This document shows positions 1-8,624 of a stretch of 41,185 nucleotides of DNA, piece by piece. This stretch comes from Methanomicrobiales archaeon (GTDB taxonomy: Archaea; Halobacteriota; Methanomicrobia; Methanomicrobiales; Methanospirillaceae), in contig JANXYM010000017.1 of assembly GCA_025350045.1 (NCBI GenBank), positions 1 through 41,185 of the forward strand. The letters are read 5' to 3'. The notes under the pieces are model-generated. The model was not told the DNA's origin. It was given only the letters and a program-made list of their open reading frames with translations, and did not search any database. The position numbers were made by a program, and so were the translations under genes. Numbering within the stretch: position 1 is the first letter of the stretch; the number at the start of each line of letters is the position of its first letter.

Positions 1-1
1 C

Positions 2-91
2 CAGCTGGTACGAATCCAAACGCTCGATTCATCGATCGGCTTCTTCTCGCTTTATTGCTTCACCGGCATTCTAATCTGGTTTTTTGTTTGA
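2..91 (+). CDS. C-terminal end of an unidentified membrane ORF (5' truncated)
   Basis: An open frame enters the window from the left and ends at TGA 89-91, giving 29 residues. The last 20 or so are strongly hydrophobic and aromatic (SSIGFFSLYCFTGILIWFFV), as expected for a final transmembrane helix. The family cannot be named from this fragment, and the frame may not be coding at all. It is separated by about 50 bases from a kinase remnant on the same strand. Confidence 0.3.
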   Translation, partial: QLVRIQTLDSSIGFFSLYCFTGILIWFFV

Positions 92-142
92 GCTATGACA
101 GAGGTCTCGCTTTTCAGACAACTTCAACCGCGTAAGTCCTAG

Positions 143-370
143 TTATTTATTGAGGATAACGGCACGGGAATTCCGGATGCGGACAAAGAGAAAATATTTG
201 AACGGGGTTCTGGTGAACGAAAAGGCATGGGACTGTTCCTTGCCCGGGAAATCCTTGGTATCACGGGTATTTCCATTCAGGAGACTGGTACCTACGGACA
301 GGGAGCCCGCTTCGAAATTACCGTACCGAAAGCAGCATACCGTTTTTCGGATGCGACAGGCCCCCGTTAA
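143..370 (+). pseudogene. Decayed histidine kinase, C-terminal ATPase tail only
   Basis: The frame is open from 143 (TAG just upstream at 140-142) to TAA 368-370. It encodes only the end of a HATPase_c domain: the G1 box EDNGTGIP, an FERG motif, the G2 box GMGLFLAREILGITG, and a final ARFEITVPK strand. No start codon, N and F boxes, dimerisation domain or sensor lies upstream, so only about 75 residues of a protein that should have several hundred remain. The tail closely matches the end of the intact kinase at 8625-11546 (DNGVGV, FERGYG, GLGLFFTREVLGITG, ARFEITVPEG), so it is probably the remnant of a paralogue. It has no visible promoter or ribosome site and is unlikely to be functional. 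Confidence 0.75.
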
Positions 371-705
371 GTCAGGGGACCGTCTTTTTTCTCTTTTTTT
401 GCTCCTTTTGGTTTTGGTGTTGCCGGTACAGAGATGTGAATTCTTATAGAAATGGTCCACTCTCTTTCTTTCAGAAGGATAGCGTACATTCCCCCAGAAA
501 TACCTGATATATCTTTCTTCTCTGTAATCAGGATCAGTCTCAAGCGGATTTTTGTTATAACCGTTCACCGTACATCCCCCCAACACAGAAAAAACACCCT
601 GCAGGGATTGGTAAAAGAAGTCCAGGGTTATGGGGGAATGGGGTCTTAAGGGACCCTTACATTTTTTTATTTATAGTGAAGGCAGGGTGGCCGGGGACAT
701 CGTTC

Positions 706-717
706 TTTTTATATATT
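706..717 (+). promoter_or_regulatory. Archaeal TATA box for the P-type ATPase operon
   Basis: The T-rich stretch TTTTTATATAT lies about 80 bases before the ATPase start and matches the archaeal TATA/BRE consensus. The 371-796 gap otherwise holds T-rich sequence and no convincing gene. A leader of about 55 bases would follow. Confidence 0.5.
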
Positions 718-796
718 GGGAGACGTGTAGTCTTGCTACAGGCAATACATCCATCCTGACAGCGATTCCACTCCCCTCTCCGGCCGAGAACCCGAT

Positions 797-3607
797 ATGT
801 CCGAAGATAATGATATTTCCCCAATAACAAACCTCACCCGGATCATCCATACCCTGCCGGTTGCCGATGTTTTTAAGGTTTTGGCCACCCGCCCAGAAGG
901 TCTTACGGCTACTGAAGCGTTTGAATACCAGAGCCGGTTCGGACCAAACGCATTGCAGAAGATCAAGGGAAAACCCCTGTACATAAAATTTTTAAAAAAT
1001 TTTACCCACCTCATGGCACTCCTGCTCTGGGCAGGAGGTATTGTTGCCTTTGTCGCCCAGATGCCCCAGCTGGGTATAGCGGTCTGGATGGTCAACGTGA
1101 TCAATGGTCTTTTTTCCTTCTGGCAGGAGTACCGCGCCGAGAAGGCCACCGAGGCCCTGCTCAGGTTCCTGCCGCACCAGGTCAGGGTAATCCGTGAGGG
1201 CAAAGAGCAGGTGATCCTCTCTGAAGGGCTGGTGCCGGGCGATATGCTGCTGCTCTCGGAAGGCGACCATATCTCGGCCGATGCCCGCCTGGTGCAGGAT
1301 GCTGACCTGAAAGCCGACCAGTCAACCCTGACCGGGGAATCCCGGCCCGTGCATAAGACCTCTGAGATCATAGTGCAGGCCGGTCTATCCCGGATTGAAC
1401 TTCCCAATCTTGTGTTTGCCGGTACCAATGTGGTCTCCGGCACCGGAAAAGCCGTAGTCTTTGCCACCGGCATGGAGAGCGAATTTGGCAAGATTGCCCA
1501 CCTGACCCAGTCGCTTGAAGAAGAACAGAGCCCGCTGCAGAAAGAGCTCAACCATGTGACCCGGGTGGTCACGTTTATTGCGATTGGTATCGGGCTGCTC
1601 TTCTTTGTACTGATGGTGACCCTGACCGGGGTGACCCTTGCCGAGAGTTTCATCTTTGCCCTGGGAATGATCGTTGCCTTTGTCCCGGAAGGATTGCTGC
1701 CGACCGTGACCCTTGCCCTTGCCAGCGGCTCGCAGCGGATGGCAGGGAGGCATGCCCTGATAAAGCGGCTCTCGGCAGTTGAGACCCTGGGATGCACTTC
1801 TGTCATCTGCACGGACAAGACCGGCACGCTCACCCAGAACGAGATGACGGTGAAGAATCTCTGGGTCGCGCACCGGAGTCTCACCGTGACCGGTGTCGGC
1901 TACGTCCCTGACGGAACGATCAGGGAAGACGAGCAGCCGGTCCCTCCCGCTGTTGCCCGCTATGTACATGCCCTGCTCATTGCAGCAGGTCTCTGCAACA
2001 ATGCCCGGCTGCTGCCGGCGGATGAGAAATCCTCATCCTGGAAGATCATCGGCGACCCTACTGAAGCTGCCCTGAAAGTGGTGGCCATGAAAGCAGGTAT
2101 CGATCCTGATGCAGAACTCTCTAAAACTCCTCGTGTGCGTGAACTCGCCTTTGATTCCCGGCGAAAACTGATGAGCACCATTCACCAGTCCGGTCCGGTG
2201 CGGATCGCGTATCTCAAAGGAGCTCCCAAAGAGGTGCTCGTGCTCTGCCGATCGTTTCAAGCTGGTGATATGGAGCAGCCAATGGATGACAATCTCCGGG
2301 CAGAGATTATGGGTATCAATGATGAGTATGCCCGGACCGGGCTGCGGGTGCTCGCGGTTGCCATGCGTATCCTTCCCGGCACGGTTACCACCTACACCTC
2401 CGGTACGGTGGAACGCGATCTGACCTTCCTCGGGCTTGTTGCCATGATGGATCCTCCCCGCCCGGAAGTGGCCGAGGCGATCGGGAAATGCCACCATGCC
2501 AGCATCCGGGTGATCATGATCACCGGGGATTATGGGCTGACTGCTGAAAGTATTGCACGGCGGATTGGGATCGTTACCGCTGACCGGCCCCGGATCATCA
2601 CCGGTGCAGACCTTGACGGGATGGAGGATGGGGAATTACAGGCAGTATTCAAAGGAGAGGTGATCTTTGCCCGTGTTGCCCCGGAACACAAACTCCGGGT
2701 GGTCAGTACCCTGCAGGAGATGGGACATGTGGTTGCCGTTACCGGTGACGGAGTGAATGACGCTCCTGCTCTCAAGAAAGCCGACATTGGCGTTGCCATG
2801 GGTATCGCAGGTACCGATGTGGCAAAGGAGGCGGCCGACATGGTGCTGACCGATGACAACTTTGCCTCCATTGTCAATGCTATCGAAGAAGGCCGGGCCG
2901 TCTATGCGAACATCAAAAAATTTACCACCTATATTTTTACCAGCAATACGCCCGAGGCAGTACCCTTCATTCTCTTTGCTTTCTCGCGGGGACAGATCCC
3001 CCTCGCCCTCAACGTGATGCAGATACTGTCCATTGACCTTGGCACGGACCTGGTGCCGGCCCTTGCCCTGGGTGCAGAGCGCCCTGAACCGGGCGTGATG
3101 GACAAACCTCCCCGCGACTTAAAAGAGCATGTGATTACGCCCGCCCTGCTCACCCGGGCGTACCTGTGGCTCGGCCCGATCCAGAGCCTTGCTGCCATGT
3201 CGGCTTTCTTCTTTGTGTACTGGACTAACGGGTACTGGGGCCGGTTCCTCGATCTCCCCGACAGCGGGACACTTTACCTGTCTGCAACGGCTATGGCACT
3301 CGCCGCAGTGGTGACAACACAGATCGGAAACGTCCTTGCCCAGAGGACTGAACGAAGGTCTGTCTTTGAGATTGGGCTTTTCTCAAACCGGTTCATCTGG
3401 GTGGGAATTGCAACAGAACTCGTAGTCATCTCGCTGATCGTGTACGTCCCGGTCCTGCAGGAAGTCTTTGGCACTGCGGCAATCCCGCCCGGATACTGGC
3501 TCTTCCTGCTGGCATGGGCGCCGGTGCTGCTAATAGCAGAAGAATTACGCAAGGGGTTCGTCCGATGGAAGGAAAGGAGAAGATCAAAAAAAAATGCAAG
3601 TGGGTGA
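797..3607 (+). CDS. P2-type cation-transporting ATPase
   Basis: This 936-residue integral membrane ion pump couples ATP hydrolysis to cation transport through an aspartyl-phosphate intermediate. All hallmark motifs are intact: the actuator TGES at about 179-182, PEGLL in TM4 at 297-301, the phosphorylation motif DKTGTLT with D340, KGAPKE in the nucleotide domain near 474, and the hinge GDGVNDAP at 650-657. A cytoplasmic N-terminal cation-ATPase domain and six C-terminal membrane segments complete a full-length P2 pump. PEGLL, rather than the PEGLP of SERCA-type pumps, is the Na+/K+- and H+/K+-ATPase-like form, so Na+, K+ or H+ are possible ions; the substrate is inferred only. It is followed after 6 bases by two TrkA/RCK proteins, which suggests nucleotide-linked control of ion balance. 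The C-terminus ends in a basic Lys/Arg-rich tail. Confidence 0.95.
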   Translation: MSEDNDISPITNLTRIIHTLPVADVFKVLATRPEGLTATEAFEYQSRFGPNALQKIKGKPLYIKFLKNFTHLMALLLWAGGIVAFVAQMPQLGIAVWMVNVINGLFSFWQEYRAEKATEALLRFLPHQVRVIREGKEQVILSEGLVPGDMLLLSEGDHISADARLVQDADLKADQSTLTGESRPVHKTSEIIVQAGLSRIELPNLVFAGTNVVSGTGKAVVFATGMESEFGKIAHLTQSLEEEQSPLQKELNHVTRVVTFIAIGIGLLFFVLMVTLTGVTLAESFIFALGMIVAFVPEGLLPTVTLALASGSQRMAGRHALIKRLSAVETLGCTSVICTDKTGTLTQNEMTVKNLWVAHRSLTVTGVGYVPDGTIREDEQPVPPAVARYVHALLIAAGLCNNARLLPADEKSSSWKIIGDPTEAALKVVAMKAGIDPDAELSKTPRVRELAFDSRRKLMSTIHQSGPVRIAYLKGAPKEVLVLCRSFQAGDMEQPMDDNLRAEIMGINDEYARTGLRVLAVAMRILPGTVTTYTSGTVERDLTFLGLVAMMDPPRPEVAEAIGKCHHASIRVIMITGDYGLTAESIARRIGIVTADRPRIITGADLDGMEDGELQAVFKGEVIFARVAPEHKLRVVSTLQEMGHVVAVTGDGVNDAPALKKADIGVAMGIAGTDVAKEAADMVLTDDNFASIVNAIEEGRAVYANIKKFTTYIFTSNTPEAVPFILFAFSRGQIPLALNVMQILSIDLGTDLVPALALGAERPEPGVMDKPPRDLKEHVITPALLTRAYLWLGPIQSLAAMSAFFFVYWTNGYWGRFLDLPDSGTLYLSATAMALAAVVTTQIGNVLAQRTERRSVFEIGLFSNRFIWVGIATELVVISLIVYVPVLQEVFGTAAIPPGYWLFLLAWAPVLLIAEELRKGFVRWKERRRSKKNASG

Positions 3608-3613
3608 TGGTGT

Positions 3614-4264
3614 ATGAAAATTATCATTATTGGCTGCGGACGGATGGGTGCAGGGCTTGCCCTGTACTTACAAACGTCCGATCATAGTGTAACGGTGATA
3701 GACAACGATCCGTCCGCGTTCGAACGCCTCGAACCTGCATTCCGGGGGGAGACCATACCCGGCGACGCCCTCGACCGGGACGTTCTCCTCCGGGCCGGGA
3801 TAGAACAGGCTGACTGCCTTGCTGCCCTGACCCCGAATGACAGCATCAACCTCGTGGTGGCACGGCTGGCAAAAGAGGTGTTTAAAGTCCCCAAGGTGGT
3901 TGCCCGCATGCATGATCCCCGGAAATCCGAGATCTACCGTCGACTGGGAGTCCAGACCGTCTCTACGGTCAGTCTTGGGATGCAGCGCTTTGCCGAACTC
4001 CTCACCTTCTCCCGGCTGGACATTGTTCACCTGCTGGGAAGCGGCGGTGTGGGGATTGTCGAGTCCGAGATCCCGCCCCTGCTTGCGGGAAGGATGGCAA
4101 ACGATCTTGCCGTGACCGGGGAGATCCTGGTGGTTGCTATCAGCCGGGGTGGGAGGACATTTGTCCCTGCCCCCGGCACGGTCTTCCAGCAGGGAGATAT
4201 GATCCATATAGCCGTCTCCTCTGCTTCTGTTGACCGCCTGAAAGCCTTAATGGGGCTGGCATGA
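3614..4264 (+). CDS. TrkA-like RCK potassium-uptake regulatory protein (first copy)
   Basis: This 216-residue cytoplasmic protein has an N-terminal Rossmann (TrkA-N/RCK) domain with the dinucleotide motif GCGRMG at 7-12 and an acidic residue, D30, ending the second strand, typical of NAD(H) binding. A C-terminal TrkA-C-like domain covers roughly 135-216. In known systems such proteins gate Trk/Ktr K+ channels by binding NAD(H) or ATP. No TrkH/KtrB channel gene is present here. It starts 6 bases after the ATPase stop, and its GGTGATGG ribosome site overlaps the end of the ATPase gene, so the two are co-transcribed. The partner could be the ATPase or a TrkH encoded elsewhere. Confidence 0.9.
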   Translation: MKIIIIGCGRMGAGLALYLQTSDHSVTVIDNDPSAFERLEPAFRGETIPGDALDRDVLLRAGIEQADCLAALTPNDSINLVVARLAKEVFKVPKVVARMHDPRKSEIYRRLGVQTVSTVSLGMQRFAELLTFSRLDIVHLLGSGGVGIVESEIPPLLAGRMANDLAVTGEILVVAISRGGRTFVPAPGTVFQQGDMIHIAVSSASVDRLKALMGLA

Positions 4265-4283
4265 TGCCGTGGGAGGGAGAATC

Positions 4284-4958
4284 ATGACCATGCACGTGAT
4301 GATTGTCGGAGGTGGCAAGGTCGGTACCTACCTTGCCCGGATACTGCTTGCTGACGGGCATACCGTGAAAGTGATCGAAGGTACCCGGGAAGAATATGAG
4401 AGGGCGGCAGACGAGCTGCCGGCAGAAGTTGTCGTGTTTGGCAGCGGCACGGATCCGAATGTGCTTGAAGCTGCCGGCATCCGTAATGTGGATGTGGTTG
4501 CGGCAGTGACCCGGACGGATGAGACAAACCTGGTGATCACCAGCCTCGCCCGCTTTGAGTTCAATGTCCGGCGCACCATTGCCCGGGTCAATATTCCGAA
4601 GAATGCCTGGCTGTTTACCCCGGCAATGGGGGTAGATGTGCCGCTGAACCAGGCAGACCTGATGGCTCACCTGATTGCCGAAGAGATGTCGCTCGGGGAC
4701 GTGATGACACTCCTGAAACTCCGGAGAGGGCAGTACTCACTGGTCGAAAACAAGGTTGATGCACGATCGGTTGCGGCGGGCAAGGCGGTAAAGGAGCTCA
4801 ACCTGCCCAAAGAATGCGTACTGACTGCGGTCATCCGTGACGGCAACCTGCTCATTCCGCGGGGGGGTACGGTACTTGAGCCGGACGATGAAGTGTTTGC
4901 ACTGGTGCATGTCTCGCAGCTGGACGCGTTGGCATCGATCCTCAAATCCCCGGAATGA
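4284..4958 (+). CDS. TrkA-like RCK potassium-uptake regulatory protein (second copy)
   Basis: This is a second stand-alone RCK protein, 224 residues from the chosen ATG. The dinucleotide-binding motif GGGKVG is at 9-14, with an acidic E32 after the second strand. A TrkA-C-like domain follows at about 140-224, containing RGGTVLEPDDEVF. A GTG at 4269 would add five residues, but ATG 4284 is preferred because GGGAGG sits 7 bases before it. It lies 19 bases after the first copy and is the last gene of the ATPase operon. The two copies share fold and motifs but differ clearly in sequence, so they may form a heteromeric RCK ring or serve different channels. Confidence 0.9.
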   Translation: MTMHVMIVGGGKVGTYLARILLADGHTVKVIEGTREEYERAADELPAEVVVFGSGTDPNVLEAAGIRNVDVVAAVTRTDETNLVITSLARFEFNVRRTIARVNIPKNAWLFTPAMGVDVPLNQADLMAHLIAEEMSLGDVMTLLKLRRGQYSLVENKVDARSVAAGKAVKELNLPKECVLTAVIRDGNLLIPRGGTVLEPDDEVFALVHVSQLDALASILKSPE

Positions 4959-5144
4959 TTCTCCTGCGATTGTTCCTGCCAGATCCCCGTATCATGCTAG
5001 GGCCGGTAGAAGTCAATCTATTTTATTTAAAAAAAATCTCATAGTTCTCCTTTTTTAAAATGAAGAGATCCGGAAAACATTTTACAAACTAAAACTCTGC
5101 AAAAAAGGAAAAATGACCATTAAACTCTTTTTTTTATATATCAT

Positions 5145-5334
5145 GATGGGGGCTGATGCCCCCACACCCCATAAGCGATGAACGCCGCCGCCCCCGAAGG
5201 GGCGCCCCCGCGACGGATCAAAATACCTGAAATTTGTCATCAGAAGGTCAATGAAAAACCATGGAAAAAAGGGGGTCAAGGGGGTGCTCCCCGCATTCTG
5301 CCTCCCCCTTTTGGGGAGAGAGGGGGTTACACTC
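5145..5334. repeat. Dispersed GC-rich intergenic repeat, copy A
   Basis: This copy fills most of the 4959-5399 gap between convergent genes. It begins with the hairpin GGGGGCTGATGCCCCC and continues with a GC-rich palindrome (CCCCCGAAGGGGCGCCCCCG). It ends with a G/C-run tail at about 5251-5334 (AAGGGGGTCAAGGGGG, then CTGCCTCCCCC and GAGAGAGGGGG). The head matches 23740-23818 and 13950-14035; the tail matches 14220-14309. No coding frame is supported in it. The remainder of the gap is AT-rich with poly-T and poly-A runs. Confidence 0.75.
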
Positions 5335-5399
5335 AAAATTCCCAGAATGCATGAACATACTATATGGTAGTATCAGGATTTCTCCAGAACCAAAAAAAA

Positions 5400-6122
5400 T
5401 TATGCTTCCGGTACAGCACTGTCGTACACCCGTGTCATGTACCGTGCCTGGAAGACGCTGATGAGCGGCATGATGATGAGCAGTACGAGTACTGCGATGG
5501 CAATAATGGCAAGGATTACCAGGTTGCCGAACCCGAGGAGGTATGCAGCAATGCCCCCCATGAGGATTAGGCCGAAGATGATGATGCAGACCGGTATACC
5601 GATGACAATCGCAATAAGGACGATTGCAACCAGGTAATTGATCCATCCGATCTTCTTTATGGTATCAACTATTGCACTGAAGTTGAAGGCTTCAGAGAAG
5701 CTGTTGGTCCGGGCAAAGCGTATGGATGCCACCGGCAGGATAATCCCGACGAAGATCTCGATCACGTTCATTACGAGCATCAGCCCGAGGTTCGGTGACC
5801 AGTGATTCATGGCAGAAGAATTCATACTCCCGGAAACGACTCCCAGGATCAGGCTGCCGTACGCGAGCAGCCAGACAATAAGGATGGGGATTGCGTAGAT
5901 AAACCCCACAATCATCAGCTTGAGGCCGTCAATGAACAGGGTTCCCCACTGGTCGACTTCTGGTGCGGGCAGTGTCCCCCGGTAGATCCGCATGACATAC
6001 CCGTTCATGGGAATACCCAGGCAGATGATCGCCACTATCAGCTTGATCCAGCGGCTGCCATTTGCAAAGATGCCCTCTTTTGTATAGTGCAGAGCATCAT
6101 CCAACACGTTCGCGTAATCCAT
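5400..6122 (-). CDS. DUF4013 family membrane protein
   Basis: This is a 240-residue polytopic membrane protein with about five or six hydrophobic segments separated by short loops. The early region reads MDYANVLDDALHYTKEG and then enters the first membrane helix. The overall pattern, including NGYVMRIYRG after helix 1 and long Ile/Val/Gly-rich helices near the end, fits the archaeal and bacterial DUF4013 family, whose function is not known. The ATG at 6122 is chosen over longer upstream options because GGTGA precedes it at good spacing and the family begins near this residue. It appears monocistronic and is followed by repeat copy A. Confidence 0.8.
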   Translation of the reverse strand: MDYANVLDDALHYTKEGIFANGSRWIKLIVAIICLGIPMNGYVMRIYRGTLPAPEVDQWGTLFIDGLKLMIVGFIYAIPILIVWLLAYGSLILGVVSGSMNSSAMNHWSPNLGLMLVMNVIEIFVGIILPVASIRFARTNSFSEAFNFSAIVDTIKKIGWINYLVAIVLIAIVIGIPVCIIIFGLILMGGIAAYLLGFGNLVILAIIAIAVLVLLIIMPLISVFQARYMTRVYDSAVPEA

Positions 6123-6318
6123 TGATTCACCGGAGTACCTGTTAGTCATGAGACAGGGATAAGAGTAACGTCTTTCCCCCGGTCTCTCCATAAAAAAAGG
6201 CTCCCGCTCACACACCGGGTTTTTACACAGTTTTGTACAGTCACCATCTTTAAATAATTCCCGCCACATGGTCTAGATGTAAGCATACTTTTATGCACAG
6301 ATCATCTGGTGAAATCTT

Positions 6319-7044
6319 ATGGCAGCAGATATGAAAATCCCGATAAACTACGCAGAAGCCTCCGAGACGCTGAAAAAATATCTCAAGCTCAGCGGTTCAC
6401 CGGTCGCGTTCCGGTTTGCTACGAAAAAGGAAGATATCCCGGCAGGTATGGAAGCGTTTGACAAGACGATCCGCCACTGCTCGATGATCGGACTTGCACG
6501 AAAGGAAGGGCGAATCTTCTATTCCACCGCAGAGAAACACGAATGCAATGGGGGCGCCTGGTCCTTAGGCCTCCGGGAGATCACCGAGAGTTTAAAGACG
6601 GGCGATTTCTATTACAAACTGGGAAAATTCGAGAGCTCCGCTTCCTGCAAGCGAACCATTGACCGGGTTGCGCACCTGCATACCGGTGATACGTACGCCA
6701 CCCTGTATGCCCCTCTCGAAAAGACCCCGTTCGATCCCCAGGTCGTCATCATTGTTGCAACCCCGTGGGCAATGCTGAAACTGGCCCAGAGTTCACTCTT
6801 CCGGCTGGGGGGAAGGATCCAGTCGGAATTTGCCGGCATCCAGTCGGTCTGTTCAGATGCCTGTGCCCAGACCTATCTCACCGGTCACGTGAACTTCTCG
6901 CTGGGTTGTGACGGATCAAGGAAGTTCTCCGGCATCGAAGATGGCGAGCTGGTCATCGGCATCCCGGCCGAGCTGCTTCCGGAGATGTGTGAATCGTTAA
7001 AAGTGGTGGCCGCTGCGCCGGGTTCAAAGCCCGGTGCAAAGTAA
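6319..7044 (+). CDS. DUF169 family protein
   Basis: This 241-residue soluble protein resembles the DUF169 family common in methanogens, whose biochemical role is unestablished. Recognisable features are the N-terminal LKLSGSPVAFRF segment, a conserved RHCSMIGLARKEG region with Cys, the HECNGGAWSLGL motif, a central PWAMLKLAQSSLFR stretch, and a Cys-containing QSVCSDACAQTYLTG motif near residue 180. The clustered cysteines suggest possible metal or cofactor binding, but this is inference. GGTGA at 6308-6312 precedes the ATG, and the AT-rich sequence around 6283-6294 (CATACTTTTATG) could be its TATA box. A poly-T run follows directly after the stop. Confidence 0.85.
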   Translation: MAADMKIPINYAEASETLKKYLKLSGSPVAFRFATKKEDIPAGMEAFDKTIRHCSMIGLARKEGRIFYSTAEKHECNGGAWSLGLREITESLKTGDFYYKLGKFESSASCKRTIDRVAHLHTGDTYATLYAPLEKTPFDPQVVIIVATPWAMLKLAQSSLFRLGGRIQSEFAGIQSVCSDACAQTYLTGHVNFSLGCDGSRKFSGIEDGELVIGIPAELLPEMCESLKVVAAAPGSKPGAK

Positions 7045-7045
7045 T

Positions 7046-7059
7046 GTTTTTTTTTTAAA
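7046..7059 (+). terminator. T-tract terminator after the DUF169 gene
   Basis: A run of ten T residues begins immediately after the TAA of the DUF169 gene and is followed by AAATTT. Intrinsic archaeal termination usually occurs at such T-tracts. Confidence 0.5.
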
Positions 7060-7470
7060 TTTGTGAAGTGTCGAGAGAGAAGAAAATAACGTTTTGGGAA
7101 TTAAAAATTTCAGATGTGATACGTTTTTTTTAATAAAATAACCCGGATCGCAATTCCGTGGCTATTATATCTCAATGGTGAACAGATGATGAAAGATTAG
7201 TTCACACCGCATTCTTCACATCCCGTTTAACCCGGTTGTGGTATCGTGAACCGGTCACATGAACCGGTCTGCGTGATCGCTCCCGACCGGCAAGCTGTGA
7301 TCCCATGTATGTCCATTCATGCTTACGATTGTGACAGGTATCAAGTCCTGATGTCTATTGATATTCTCTACCCTTAATGCAAAAATGAGGGTATGAACTC
7401 AATGGGGGTGATGGGTGAACGCGAGGGACAAAAAAAGAATACCCCCCTCTTCGACGTGTATGTTTTTGTA
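7060..7470. other. Gene-free convergent intergenic region with ACCGGT motifs
   Basis: No supported gene lies in these roughly 410 bases between converging genes. The first part is AT-rich with a TATA-like element at about 7162-7170 (CTATTATATC). The stretch 7225-7300 contains several CCGG-centred motifs, including two ACCGGT hexamers 7 bases apart with a GTGA(A)CCGG(T)CAC near-palindrome. An untranslated RNA reading rightward from the TATA-like element is possible but unproven. Confidence 0.35.
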
Positions 7471-7704
7471 CTAAATCCTATGCGCCTTGCATCCACAGCC
7501 GGATGGTCCTGAAAACGGGGAAAATTTGAATTGCTCGTTATTGTACATTGTACAATCTATTTTGATACTCTTGCACGCTACCGGATCCTGTGAAACAAAT
7601 TGTGTGCGGCCATTTGCCATTTCCTGGTCTCCTTGTGAATCACATCCCATACCGAAATACATACCCAGGAGGCAGAGAATCATCAGAATTGGTAAAAGTT
7701 TCAT
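7471..7704 (-). CDS. Small cysteine-rich lipoprotein
   Basis: This 77-residue protein starts with a Lys, a hydrophobic core (LLPILMILCLLGMYFG) and a lipobox-like end GMGC, so C21 is a likely lipidation site. The mature part is about 55 residues with five or more cysteines, ending in SGCGCKAHRI, which suggests disulfides or metal binding outside the membrane. AGGAG precedes the ATG at ideal spacing, supporting a real gene despite its size. No family is recognised. Its only close neighbours are convergent or divergent genes, so its function cannot be read from context. Confidence 0.7.
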   Translation of the reverse strand: MKLLPILMILCLLGMYFGMGCDSQGDQEMANGRTQFVSQDPVACKSIKIDCTMYNNEQFKFSPFSGPSGCGCKAHRI

Positions 7705-7934
7705 AATCTCCTATCCCTTCTGTACGATGATAAATTGTCGTATTTTTGTTTGAAGGCTGGAGCCGGGTCACAATAATTCGAACCCTGGCATAAGGCTGCA
7801 TCTATTGAACCTCAGGAATGTAAGCGCCGACCAATTTTTCATTTAAAAAAAATAATCCTCTGTCCCCCGTTGAAACGGAATAGCACAAGAAGCAGATGGC
7901 CGGAGAAATAGTTCCGGTTTTAAAAAAAAAGAGT

Positions 7935-8339
7935 TCAGAGAATCCTTGCACCGGCAGTAGGGCCGGGTTTGCATTCAAAGACTTCGGTGATCTTCACAAT
8001 GATAAGCGACCGGGCCGGCAGTGCGGGATTCTTGATGTTGATCTTTGCCTTCATGGCATCGTATTCCGGGCCGCTCGTCTTGATGGCAGCTACCCCCTTG
8101 ACCTGGAAGCATCCCTTGATCTCCGGTCCCCATACATAGAATGCGATCTTCGGGTTTGTCCTGATGTTCGAGAGCGACTTGTTCATGAAATTGTCCACGA
8201 ACCAGACGGTTTCATCGTCCACGAGCTCGGCAATACCCAGCGGGATCACATTGGGTGTACCGTCTTTTGTTGCCGTTGCAACCGGGAAGACCTTCATCTT
8301 TGCAAACGCTTCTTTCATCTCTGCGGTTAACTTTGCCAT
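7935..8339 (-). CDS. Pyridoxamine 5'-phosphate oxidase-like FMN-binding protein
   Basis: This 134-residue cytoplasmic protein has the split-barrel fold pattern of the PNPOx-like superfamily. It shows an FPVATATKDGTPNVIPLG opening strand pair, the DDETVWFVDNFMNKSLSNIR segment typical of flavin phosphate contacts, and NPKIAFYVWG followed by the KGVAAIKTSGPEYD helix. Relatives bind FMN or F420 and act as small oxidoreductases; the substrate cannot be assigned. Length is normal for single-domain members. It is expressed alone from a strong TATA box just upstream. Confidence 0.85.
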   Translation of the reverse strand: MAKLTAEMKEAFAKMKVFPVATATKDGTPNVIPLGIAELVDDETVWFVDNFMNKSLSNIRTNPKIAFYVWGPEIKGCFQVKGVAAIKTSGPEYDAMKAKINIKNPALPARSLIIVKITEVFECKPGPTAGARIL

Positions 8340-8377
8340 AATACCATCACTATCTTTTTCCTCATGATTTCATTGCG

Positions 8378-8387
8378 TATATATATT
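8378..8387 (-). promoter_or_regulatory. TATA box for the PNPOx-like gene
   Basis: On the minus strand the sequence reads CCAAATATATATACGC, a strong archaeal TATA element about 40-50 bases upstream of the ATG at 8339. Confidence 0.6.
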
Positions 8388-8624
8388 TGGTAATTTCCGG
8401 GAAAAACCGCTTTGTGAAAAAAAACAATCCCCTATTTTCGATCAAAACCTGATAACTCTCAGGATAATCAGTAAAAATCCAGAATATCGCTAAATTTTTG
8501 GCAAACCCTTCTGGTCCCGCTGGATATTTATGGTATAAATTCAAATATTGCGATAGTAAAATATGGGATATTTCGCTTCATTTATTTCCTGAGTGATGAA
8601 GGGAATAAAAAATGGTGGCTTGTA

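Noticed and set aside
143-586. Minus-strand 147-codon ORF over the kinase remnant
   Set aside because: The first 50 residues look mildly protein-like, but there is no proper ribosome site and the rest is antisense to the kinase tail.
736-1884. Long minus-strand ORF opposite the P-type ATPase
   Set aside because: It is Arg/Ser/Thr-rich shadow coding caused by GC-biased codons of the intact ATPase; no ribosome site or family.
7765-7800. T-loop-like GGTTCGAATT that might mark a tRNA
   Set aside because: No pairing acceptor, D or anticodon arms can be formed around it.
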